64,000 nt of DNA, from NCBI GenBank assembly GCA_004764695.1, contig CM015707.1, positions 62,001 through 126,000 of the forward strand. The letters run 5' to 3'. Source of the DNA: Schizochytrium sp. TIO01 (lineage: Eukaryota; Sar; Bigyra; Thraustochytrida; Thraustochytriidae). Both the position numbers and the translations under genes were made by a program. Below the pieces are notes generated by a model. The model had not been told where the DNA came from. It saw only the letters and a program-made list of their open reading frames with translations, and searched no databases. Below, in pieces: positions 47,042-55,274 of the stretch (its first letter is position 1; the number at the start of each line of letters is the position of its first letter).

Positions 47042-49042
47042 ATGGTTCTAATTACTGCACCCGCCGAAAATTGTATCAGAGTTCTTCTTTCAGGCTTTAA
47101 TAAGAATTGGAATACGAGCACAGTCCACAAAGACTTTGTTTGTAAAAATTTACAGATTGTTCTTGAAAAGGAATTCGACATCAATGTAATCAATTCGATG
47201 AGAGAATTCTTGGAAGAATCTAAGGGTCCCGAGGCAATGCAAAAACAGGGATTAGTCGATTTAAAAAAGGTCGAAAAACTAACTCTTTACTTTGATAACA
47301 AAAGAGAGTATACAGCTGAAGAACTATATTGTCTTAGCCAACTCTTCGAAGTACTCTGGACATGTTTCAAGGATGGAATTAAGAATGTAGTTCTTTACGG
47401 CATTCCGGTTTTCAGTTTTAATAGTTTTCCCGCTATTTTGACCAACTTGAACAGTTTAACTCTTTATGAAGCAGAGATCACATCATGGATTGGCTCAGCC
47501 GGTTGGCTTACAAGACGTTTCAAAACAGTTCTACAACCTCTGTTATTCGGGAGCCCATATTTAGAAGAACTCAAACTATATGGGCCTTCGGAATACACGA
47601 TGGAGTTAATTTGCAACTTTTACTACAGTCAACCTTCACATAACCGTCACCTGAGAGTTTTGAATGTGTTCAATGTCGACACCTCTTCAGCAGCGATGAA
47701 AAGTATAACATTCCAACTTGTAGATAAGACAGCAGAAAGCTACTATAAGAGCGAGAGATACGACACAAGACCAAATGATTTCACTAAGTCCGGAACTTCC
47801 GAAGAGCATCCAAAGAAACAAGCTAAAAATGATTATATCAACTCCATGTTTAATCTACTTGGGCGATTGAATCTTCATGAATTTCAATATTATGATCAAG
47901 ACATGACCGATGATTTGGATGGTTACTACTCAGAACATCTGAAACCCATTAAAAATCACCTCAGTCTAATGTCACATTTATCCTTTGGACCGATTATTCC
48001 TGGAGGAAAACTTGAATCGGAACTTGCAGATTTGGTTAGGCTACCAATGAAAATAACAAAAGCTTTTACCTTTTCTTACACAAAATCTCCAGGAGAAAAT
48101 AAATCGCAAATTATGAAATCGGCTCAATCAGCAAATGTCGTTGAAGAGTTCCGAGTTTTTGTAAAACCTTACTACGAATCCTTCCATAATTCAGAACTAG
48201 AGTTACCCCAGGAATTAAAAAACAATCTTATTAAGAACACTTTGTTTAATATGCTTCAGGAACAATTTTCGAATGCAATGGTTATCTCTAACCGATGTAG
48301 CGATTTCATTTCTAACTTTAAGCATTCCTATCACAAAGCCCCTGAATTTTGCAAGGATCACGTCAAGTATGTTCCAACAAATTCTCTCTTCATAAAACTC
48401 TACGGCAAGCATAAGCAGTCTTTTACATCTCATGACGATCAAGCCACGTTCGAATCAAACCTCACAAAATTACAAATTCTAGAAAGTGCTATCACGCCTA
48501 TGACTCTGAAAATTCCAGAAGCGTCACTGGGAATCACATTTCCTAAAATTCTCTACAAAGACTTAGAAACACGAATTCAGAAAAATGTCAACATCAAACC
48601 GCCACGAAGCTTCACAAAAACTGGGGCTAAGAAGCTCACAAAAGGGAAACAACGAAAAATTATATATACTAAAAAGGGGAAAAAAAAGATGAAAGAAGCC
48701 ATGCGGCTTAGAAAGGAAAAAGAGCTAAAGGAAAAGGAAAGAAAAAGAGAACTTCAAAATACAGACAGCGAATCAGAAGGCGATTCAGATTCTGAAACAC
48801 AAAGCGAAACAGATTCTGAAAAAGAAACCTCTAGCGAAGAAGATTCATCTAGTGAAGAAGAATCAGAACTAAATTCCTATGATTTCCGAAATGCAATGAT
48901 TCAACGCAGAATCCATCGAGCAATGAAACAGCGAAGAGAGATGAAGTATTCAAAATCTCCAAACTCGAAATCTGTTTCTTCTGCATCTGAAACTTCTTCA
49001 GATTCTTCAGGCTCCGATTCTGATTCCGATTCTGATAATTAA
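47042..49042 (+). CDS. LRR-like protein with basic and SD-rich tail
   Basis: 666 residues. Residues about 60-230 show leucine-rich-repeat-like spacing (VEKLTLYFDN, IKNVVLYGIPVF, LNSLTLYEAEI, LEELKLYGPSE, LRVLNVFNVD). A helical middle follows. Around 530-570 the chain is strongly basic (KKLTKGKQRKIIYTKKGKKK), then acidic Ser/Glu/Asp tracts at about 575-610 and an SDSDSDSD end. This resembles nuclear proteins binding DNA or histones. It lies 68 bases upstream of the terminase on the same strand, so a packaging or capsid role is possible but unproven. Confidence 0.65.
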   Translation: MVLITAPAENCIRVLLSGFNKNWNTSTVHKDFVCKNLQIVLEKEFDINVINSMREFLEESKGPEAMQKQGLVDLKKVEKLTLYFDNKREYTAEELYCLSQLFEVLWTCFKDGIKNVVLYGIPVFSFNSFPAILTNLNSLTLYEAEITSWIGSAGWLTRRFKTVLQPLLFGSPYLEELKLYGPSEYTMELICNFYYSQPSHNRHLRVLNVFNVDTSSAAMKSITFQLVDKTAESYYKSERYDTRPNDFTKSGTSEEHPKKQAKNDYINSMFNLLGRLNLHEFQYYDQDMTDDLDGYYSEHLKPIKNHLSLMSHLSFGPIIPGGKLESELADLVRLPMKITKAFTFSYTKSPGENKSQIMKSAQSANVVEEFRVFVKPYYESFHNSELELPQELKNNLIKNTLFNMLQEQFSNAMVISNRCSDFISNFKHSYHKAPEFCKDHVKYVPTNSLFIKLYGKHKQSFTSHDDQATFESNLTKLQILESAITPMTLKIPEASLGITFPKILYKDLETRIQKNVNIKPPRSFTKTGAKKLTKGKQRKIIYTKKGKKKMKEAMRLRKEKELKEKERKRELQNTDSESEGDSDSETQSETDSEKETSSEEDSSSEEESELNSYDFRNAMIQRRIHRAMKQRREMKYSKSPNSKSVSSASETSSDSSGSDSDSDSDN

Positions 49043-49110
49043 TTCTGAAATCGACTTCGATACATATATAACCAACTAAGGAAAAGTCTTATTTAGTGAT
49101 TTAAATTTCG

Positions 49111-50862
49111 ATGAGTATCCAAAATAATAAACTATTTGAAGATTCTAGTACTCTTTTCGAGGATATGCGTTCAACAGCTATCTCTAACAAGAAAGAAGAA
49201 ATAGCTAAAAGTAGACTTATGTATAGATCTGTCGTTGAACAATATGCTCCTCAATCTATGAATGACCAGACTGATAATTCAGCGACAGGGTATCAAAGAA
49301 ACCATATCCACCCAGGAGATGAAAGAATCGACACTGTTCTTAGATATTTAGACAAGGTCTATCGGTCCCCGCAGCAACGACAGTTCCATAAATCCATGCT
49401 TGCGGCTTGTCTACGTGTTTTCTATGGAGATTCATTTGATGCAGAAAAACATAGGGCCACAGTAAAATACCAATTCGAGAACCGGAAACAACAAGTATTG
49501 ATTTGTGCTCCCCGTCGAATGGGTAAAACCTTTGCGACGGCACTTTTCAGCGCAGTCATGGCTATTTGCCTTGGAGAAATCGAGATTAGTGTATTTTCTC
49601 CAGCACGGCGTCAATCTAGCGCACTTGCTTCTGCCATAGCATCCTTTGTTGATAAGCTCGGAGAATCTGACAGAATTGTGCAAAGAAATGAAGAAAAAAT
49701 GCGAATCAGAGCGTTAGATGGTACAATTTCAAAAATCAATGCATACCCCTCTGCAACAAGAACGCTAAAAGGTGTAAGTGGGACAATTGTAATTTTGGAA
49801 GAGATGGCACAGATTCCTCCGGAGGTTTTGTTTGAAGTCGTTGTCCCACTGCATCAATTAGACATTACTTCCGTCATTGGGATTTCAACAATCACAAGTG
49901 AGTCCAACTTTTTTACTCGATATCTTAATCAAAAAAACAAGCATGGTGAACCTCTGTTTGCTGCTACTTACATTTATCTAGCCTGTCAACGCTGCCGAGA
50001 ACTTGAAATCGCACACAAATGCCAGCATAATAGCCACCTGCTACCTGCTTGGTCGTCAAGAAGAAAACGAAAAATTATTAACTCTGTCATGGAATCTCAA
50101 GAAGAAATGCTGGCGCGAGAAATCGGCGGCGTTGCTTCTGCGTTACATCAACGGGCATTCCATGCACGTCTTATCAGACAGTTGAAAGCTACACCGAAAG
50201 TAGATCTTCCATATAATGACACTTACGAATTTATGTTTCATGCTATTGATCCCGCCGCTGCAGGGAAATCTTCTGAATTAGCAATTACGACACTTCTCAG
50301 AAAGAATGGGAAATATATTCTGATTGGTTTAGATACATTCCCATGTAAAAGTGCGAGCGAAAACCATTCGATGATTCTTAGACACTGTAATACACTTCGT
50401 CAGGACACTCGGTTCACAAACGCTCTTTCAGTCTTCATCATTGAAAATAATCTTGGCTTGGAGGCAGACCACATGTCAACTATGCTTCATGAGAATTATG
50501 GATACTTTGTAGTAATGGACGAAAGAGATGATAGTCACCACACAGGCTTCAGAACGACTAATTCAATGAAAATGCTTGCCGTGGAATCTCTGCGCGAAAA
50601 AATCATGGATAACTCTGTATGCCTTGCTGATGAAAATTGTATGGTTTGCACATCGAGAAGTAAAGAAATGACAGAAGCTATACTTTACGATCAAATGGAA
50701 GAATTTAGGGAAATTTTGAAGGAATCTGATGTGCAACAACCGAAAAAATTCTACAGCGGAAAAATTACTGGAAAAGATGATCTCATTATGTCACTCTTGC
50801 TAAATGTTCATTGGTCGGGTTTCTTTTTTAGATCTCCTAAGTATGACCATTACCATTCATAG
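49111..50862 (+). CDS. Terminase large subunit (herpesvirus/tailed-phage type DNA-packaging ATPase-nuclease)
   Basis: 583 residues in one uninterrupted frame. ATPase: Walker A CAPRRMGKT at 132-140, Walker B IVILEE at 226-231, coupling motif ISTITSESN at about 258-266. Nuclease: acidic residues Asp380 (HAIDPAAAG), Glu445 (FIIENNLG) and Asp556/Asp557 (GKDDLIMSLLL), the RNase H-like arrangement of herpesvirus UL15 and phage terminases. The enzyme drives genome packaging into a pre-formed capsid through a portal and cuts concatemers. Unlike the herpesvirus gene there is no intron. It implies an HK97-fold capsid, portal and scaffold elsewhere in the genome, and distinguishes this virus from A32-ATPase Nucleocytoviricota. 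Confidence 0.93.
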   Translation: MSIQNNKLFEDSSTLFEDMRSTAISNKKEEIAKSRLMYRSVVEQYAPQSMNDQTDNSATGYQRNHIHPGDERIDTVLRYLDKVYRSPQQRQFHKSMLAACLRVFYGDSFDAEKHRATVKYQFENRKQQVLICAPRRMGKTFATALFSAVMAICLGEIEISVFSPARRQSSALASAIASFVDKLGESDRIVQRNEEKMRIRALDGTISKINAYPSATRTLKGVSGTIVILEEMAQIPPEVLFEVVVPLHQLDITSVIGISTITSESNFFTRYLNQKNKHGEPLFAATYIYLACQRCRELEIAHKCQHNSHLLPAWSSRRKRKIINSVMESQEEMLAREIGGVASALHQRAFHARLIRQLKATPKVDLPYNDTYEFMFHAIDPAAAGKSSELAITTLLRKNGKYILIGLDTFPCKSASENHSMILRHCNTLRQDTRFTNALSVFIIENNLGLEADHMSTMLHENYGYFVVMDERDDSHHTGFRTTNSMKMLAVESLREKIMDNSVCLADENCMVCTSRSKEMTEAILYDQMEEFREILKESDVQQPKKFYSGKITGKDDLIMSLLLNVHWSGFFFRSPKYDHYHS

Positions 50863-51422
50863 CTTTCCTATACTGAATACTTGCCTACTATTTAAAGATA
50901 GTTTCTTAACTTTAAAAAAAACTCATATTAATCACTATTAATCATACCTATTAATGTGATACACATATTTGACCTATTATTTAGTAAGATACTAAAGGTA
51001 GCTAACTCACACTCCTTAAGATTAAACACCGCCATTAATGATATATACTTTATAACTGTCATTACTCCCTATCACATACCTTTAATAAGATATTTCATTT
51101 TGTCCTAAACAATATTTCCTATTAAGAGGGGAAAGAAATTAGTTGTCCCTTTTCTCCGGACTTTATCAAACCCTCATTAATGATATATACTTTATAAGTG
51201 TCATTACTCCCTATCACACACCTTTAATAAGATATTTCATTTTTTCCTAAACAATATTTCCCATTAACAAGGGGAAAGAAATTAGTTGTCCTTTTTCTCT
51301 GGACTTTATCAAACTCAATAATGAAGATCGCGAGCCTGTATTTTTGAGATCTTTTTTCCTAATAGTATATATAAGAATGATAAGGCACAAGGTATTAAGC
51401 ATAGTTTAAAGTGGAACCTTAC
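50863..51422. other. Intergenic region with a 142-bp tandem duplication and a TATA box
   Basis: ATTAATGATATATACTTTAT begins a unit near 51034 and again near 51176. Both copies run through AGGGGAAAGAAATTAGTTGT or a close variant and end TTTATCAAAC. Upstream, AT-rich sequence shows nothing else. TATATATAAG at 51366-51375 lies 48 bases before the small gene at 51423. Confidence 0.75.
51366..51375 (+). promoter_or_regulatory. TATA-box-like element
   Basis: TATATATAAG, about 48 bases before the ATG at 51423, is a good match to a eukaryotic TATA box in position and sequence. Confidence 0.5.
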
Positions 51423-51578
51423 ATGATTGACATTCGGGAGTTGCAGAAACTCTGGGATGAAAACGAGGCTGAGTATGAAAGAATCAGTTTGCTATTAATT
51501 GAACTAGAAGACTATTACTATGTCGACGAGGATTTTGAGGCCTGGATTTATACAGAATTAGTAATCCTCGATGAATGA
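51423..51578 (+). CDS. Small acidic protein (51 residues), unknown
   Basis: A complete frame from ATG 51423 to TGA 51576-51578. The product is strongly acidic, starts MIDIRELQKLWDENEAEYER and ends in hydrophobic/acidic alternation (YVDEDFEAWIYTELVILDE). A TATA-like box stands at the expected distance and there are no competing frames, which favours a real gene despite its size. Small acidic proteins of this sort can mimic DNA or bind basic partners; no family is recognised. Confidence 0.45.
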   Translation: MIDIRELQKLWDENEAEYERISLLLIELEDYYYVDEDFEAWIYTELVILDE

Positions 51579-51929
51579 TAGTGTCTAAAGCACCCTGATT
51601 AGTTTTTTTTTTAATAAAGCAGTATACTTCAGTATTTTGTATTATTTAATTGACAACATTCTTTCTTCATAATAATGATTAGATTTTTTTTTACATTTTT
51701 GTATTTTAAGTTAATAATAATTTTATTATTATTTAAAAGGAAATGTATTTTTTCATTTGGCAAAACTGTGAGAATGTGATGTCATCGGTCCTGGTAGAAA
51801 AATAATGATTAAGAAAATATTTCAAATCTAAAATCTTTTGATTTGTTTTTAATAAGATAAAGAAAGTTCGATTAAACCTTGTTTTTAATATATAATATAA
51901 AAAGTTCGGCTATTTTTTTTTCAATTCAA
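51579..51929. other. AT-rich intergenic region
   Basis: About 350 bases of A/T-rich sequence with long T runs. No gene or repeat recognised. Confidence 0.6.
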
Positions 51930-52325
51930 ATGAGTGATCACCAAGAGATAAGTGTAGAAGAGGACATCATTCTTTCTGGGGATGAAGAAGAAGAAATAGT
52001 GGCAGAAAGTATACTTTGTAAAGAATGTAATACTTATACACACATGAGTATTGGAAAATGTCCATCCTGTGATACACAGTTTAAGTTTTCCTACTCAGGA
52101 TATGCGAAAAGTCATGAATTTGAAGGTTTTATACAAGATACAGATAGTCAGGAAGAGTCTAGAGAAGATGTTTCATCAGAAAGTGAATTTGACTCTGAGG
52201 GTGGCGAAACATCTGAAGAAGAATACTCCGAAGAAAATGACTCAGAGGAAAATTCAACTATCGACTCAGATGATGAAATGTGTTCATCAGGAGACTCCCA
52301 CTATGAAGGGGAGGATAATAATTAA
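51930..52325 (+). CDS. Zinc-ribbon protein with acidic tail
   Basis: 131 residues from ATG 51930, which follows a T-rich run. A zinc ribbon reads CKECNTYTHMSIGKCPSCD (C-x2-C-x11-C-x2-C). The C-terminal half is almost all Ser, Glu and Asp (SEFDSEGGETSEEEYSEEN), a likely phosphorylated disordered tail. Ribbons of this sort occur in transcription factors and RNA polymerase subunits, but this one matches no specific family I know. An overlapping basic frame at 52051-52329 is rejected as a shadow. Confidence 0.6.
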   Translation: MSDHQEISVEEDIILSGDEEEEIVAESILCKECNTYTHMSIGKCPSCDTQFKFSYSGYAKSHEFEGFIQDTDSQEESREDVSSESEFDSEGGETSEEEYSEENDSEENSTIDSDDEMCSSGDSHYEGEDNN

Positions 52326-52415
52326 ATAGATAGTAACATATAACGAGACCATCCCATCATTACTTTATTTTTATTTTTTAAATAAGATAATTGTTTTTGT
52401 GTTTTTTTCAAACAA

Positions 52416-52811
52416 ATGAACACAGACAAATTGAATCAAAGAGTAATCATTTGGGACAAAGAACTGGTATCTATTATTCAGAATGCTGGAGTTTTTGCCA
52501 GTAGATCGGGTGCGAAAACGGTGACCCCAGCAATCGTTCTGTTGTTTGCTCTTGAAAGATTACGAGATAAAGACGAAAATAAAGAACTTTTTTTATCAAC
52601 AAAAATGTTTCGTTTCCATCTAAAACTATTGCGACAAGTGTTTACACAAACAGGTAAAGGGGAAACAAACCACTCACTCTTAGAGCCTTCTGAATGTTTG
52701 GTCAGAGTGGTTCATAACTCGCTCGATTGTTCTTGGAAATGCAACTTTAGCCAATTCATTAATAATCTATTTTTGAGCTGTGGTTATATACAATGCCTAT
52801 ATAAGAGTTAA
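52416..52811 (+). CDS. Clp N-domain-like protein
   Basis: 131 residues. Two helical repeats resemble the double Clp-N module of ClpA/ClpB/ClpC: IIQNAGVFASRSGAKTVTPAIVLLFALERL matches the pattern A-x-x-x-A ... V-x-x-E-H-L-L-L-A-L-L, and LVRVVHNSLDCSWKCNFSQFINNLFLSCG the second repeat. There is no AAA ATPase domain, so it would be a stand-alone adaptor or competitor. A histone-fold reading (K-T-x-T-P motif before a helix) was considered and seems weaker. A related gene follows immediately at 52913, with TPEIVLLVAL in place of TPAIVLLFAL, so this is a tandem duplication. Confidence 0.5.
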   Translation: MNTDKLNQRVIIWDKELVSIIQNAGVFASRSGAKTVTPAIVLLFALERLRDKDENKELFLSTKMFRFHLKLLRQVFTQTGKGETNHSLLEPSECLVRVVHNSLDCSWKCNFSQFINNLFLSCGYIQCLYKS

Positions 52812-52912
52812 CAAATTTTGAGTGAAGGGGCTAAAAGAGTAACTTTCTCTCTTTTTTTCCTTTTTTGGGGGGTGAGTGTGTGTGTGTGTGTGGATTTGGG
52901 AGGGGGGTAATA

Positions 52913-53432
52913 ATGAAATTTTTCTCTTTCATCATATCTTCCAAACATGGAAAAGAAAGTAAACAGTCTATAAAGGATGACATATCAATGATTTATGATG
53001 ATATGGGTGCATTTTTATCTACTTTGAAACTTGTGAATGGTGTTACCAATGAAATGCGCCAGGCCCTTTGTTGCACAACAGAGCTCGAGGAGTTACCAAT
53101 TAGTTTCGTAAGTCCATGGAAGCAAGAACCATTACTTATACTAGTTATTTCTCACTTGCTCTTACTCAAAAGAGGCAGTAACCTACTGACTCCGGAGATC
53201 GTACTCTTGGTTGCTCTGACACTTCATAGAAGTGTACATCGGGAAACTAGGAAAAAAAATGTTTAAAAGATTATCATCGTTGCCGAAGGACCATGTAGTT
53301 GTAGGGTTGAGCTATTCAGATTCTCTTCTAGATGTAATTAAAAAATCTATTCATTTCGACTCACTCAATTCACCTAGAGAAATAAAAATGGAAGTTTTCA
53401 TTGACAATTTAATCGAAAGTGTGATGAAATAG
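52913..53432 (+). pseudogene. Frameshifted paralogue of the Clp N-like gene
   Basis: The frame from ATG 52913 (MKFFSF...) runs to a stop at 53266 and contains LLKRGSNLLTPEIVLLVALTLHRS, matching the neighbour at 52416. The rest of the homologous protein (LLDVIKKSIHFDS... FIDNLIES) is in another frame ending at 53432. The switch lies at an eight-A run at 53252-53259; loss of one base would join the frames. This could be a real inactivating slip, a sequencing error, or programmed frameshifting. A GT dinucleotide run (52873-52891) lies just upstream. Confidence 0.55.
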
Positions 53433-53595
53433 TCATTTTTTTAAAAGAAACAAATAGTAGAACGATTATTTTCATGGGTTTTCTTTTTATTCCTTACGGA
53501 ACAGTATTTATTCATTATTATCACTAACTATATATTGAGTAAAATATTATTGTTCATTACAGAATAAAAAGAATATTAAATCGAACAGAAGTAAT

Positions 53596-54324
53596 ATGAT
53601 GAATTCTGATCCAAGTAATAATTTTTGTAGTGGCTTCTTTGATCGCATTTTCCCTCATTCAACGCACCAAATTCAAAGGGAGATTGAACATCTCCAATCA
53701 GATCTAAATAATCTTTATAGTGAGCTACATCAGCATCAAAAACAGGCCTCTGAACTTCGGGTGGCTATCAGGAGGCTGGAGGACAAGTCGATTGAAATGG
53801 ACCCCAATGGTCTATCACGAGAACAAGCTATTTCGATGAGCAGAGGCCAGGCCCTAAATGAGATTAATCTTATTAGGGCAATTAATCAACAAATACAGAT
53901 TTTTGAACGCGCACTAACTGCTCTGAAGGGAACACAACTAGCCAGTTCTGTAAAGACTCGGATTAGTGGTTTGCACGACAGATTGAAGAATCTTGCAACG
54001 GCAGAACACCAAACTCTTCTGGAAAATCAGATTGATGAGATTGCTGATAAAACAGAAGCAGTTACTAGAAACAATGCTCTGACAAACGACGCATTGATTT
54101 CAGCGTGGAGTGTTGATCTAGAACATAATGAAAGCATCCTGGATGAATTTCTATCTGACACTCGTCCGGCTTCAGAGGTTCTGATGCCTCACAAAAAGGA
54201 AATTGGACGACTCACAAGTACTCATGATTCACAAGAACATAGAGTAACGCAAAAGCTGAAGACTTCTCCCCACGGGCACTCACAGGTGAAAGAAAAATCC
54301 TTCGTACCAGAGTTAGCATTTTGA
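53596..54324 (+). CDS. Possible second ESCRT-III/Snf7-family protein
   Basis: 242 residues, nearly all helical coiled coil. Residues about 25-75 form the long first hairpin (QREIEHLQSDLNNLYSEL). INQQIQIFERALTALKGTQLASSV resembles the CHMP4/CHMP7 motif where each helix turn carries Ala/Leu, and NQIDEIADKTEAV followed by DLEHNESILDEFLSD resembles the late DEI...DELE acidic segment of Snf7 proteins. The C-terminal 40 residues are polar. If correct, the virus carries two ESCRT-III subunits of different class, the other at 41187. A generic coiled-coil protein is the alternative. Confidence 0.45.
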   Translation: MMNSDPSNNFCSGFFDRIFPHSTHQIQREIEHLQSDLNNLYSELHQHQKQASELRVAIRRLEDKSIEMDPNGLSREQAISMSRGQALNEINLIRAINQQIQIFERALTALKGTQLASSVKTRISGLHDRLKNLATAEHQTLLENQIDEIADKTEAVTRNNALTNDALISAWSVDLEHNESILDEFLSDTRPASEVLMPHKKEIGRLTSTHDSQEHRVTQKLKTSPHGHSQVKEKSFVPELAF

Positions 54325-54443
54325 TATATAACGGTCGTGCGTTGGCTTTGGGAAGGAAGGGAAGTGAAATATTTATTTTAAAATTAAACATTTAGTTTAT
54401 TAGTGTGATATAATATTTGTGTATTACGAGGTAAAAAAGTTTC

Positions 54444-55064
54444 ATGAATACAGAAAGTCCTATCGACAAAAGACGTCGACTACTCGAAAGCCTAAATATT
54501 CCTCCCCCCGGAAGTTCTCAGGTTATGTCCCTCGATGTTCAATCCATACATAGTCACATAGCAGATGAACAAGTAACTTTCGAAGATTTATCCGACTTTT
54601 CTGATCATGAATGTTTTGCATGTAAATTCATTAGCTCAAAATCGTTGGTACAGAACGAGTCATTTCTTTCTATGATGAAGCTTTATACTGATAATGTCTC
54701 ATCACAACGAAGGGAAGCAATTTATAAAAATATTCATACTTTTTTCAGCGAAGTCGTCAAGCCAGAAATGGAACGGGTTACAGGCCAAGAGGTTATAGAT
54801 TGGCCTATAGATGTTATATCGGCTCATTTTACATCACACACAAACTTTCCAACTGACGAAATTATCTCGCAGCTCCAAATCAAGAAAATAATTCGTAGGA
54901 GGCTTCTCGACGAAGTAGCGAGGAAGCGCCCGGATGGTACCTACTTGTTTAACACTTCTCACATTAAGACGATCATAGCCCTTGATAAGGAAATCGTCGC
55001 TTTACTTAATTCTAAACAACGCCTATCAACAATGGTAGGGTATTCAGAAATTCTGAACTTCTAG
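54444..55064 (+). CDS. Unknown 206-residue protein
   Basis: Starts MNTESPIDKRRRLLESLNIP, with a basic N-terminal patch. A CFAC pair (ECFACKFISSKS) occurs at about residue 54, too isolated to form a zinc site alone. The second half is helical with RRRLLDEVARKRPDG and HIKTIIALDKEIVALLNSK. No family is recognised. The clean frame and an A-rich upstream run support a gene. Confidence 0.6.
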   Translation: MNTESPIDKRRRLLESLNIPPPGSSQVMSLDVQSIHSHIADEQVTFEDLSDFSDHECFACKFISSKSLVQNESFLSMMKLYTDNVSSQRREAIYKNIHTFFSEVVKPEMERVTGQEVIDWPIDVISAHFTSHTNFPTDEIISQLQIKKIIRRRLLDEVARKRPDGTYLFNTSHIKTIIALDKEIVALLNSKQRLSTMVGYSEILNF

Positions 55065-55274
55065 TGTCTGAGTATAGTATTTACTCTAAGTGAAAACTTT
55101 TATATTCCTTTATTACTATTATTATTTATACTAATGTATCCTAGACTTACTGTAAACTGTAGGAATAACTATAAGTTGGACGAAAATATTGATGGTCGAT
55201 TTTACGCGCGGTGATCTGTTCGTGACTCAGCAAAACTCTAACAAAAGTTCTGGACGAAGATACATATCACAACA

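Noticed and set aside
52416-52811. Histone-fold (H2A-like) reading of the KTVTPAIVLLFAL segment
   Set aside because: The double repeat and the A...A...LLxAL pattern fit Clp-N better, and the basic tails and dimer surface of histones are missing.
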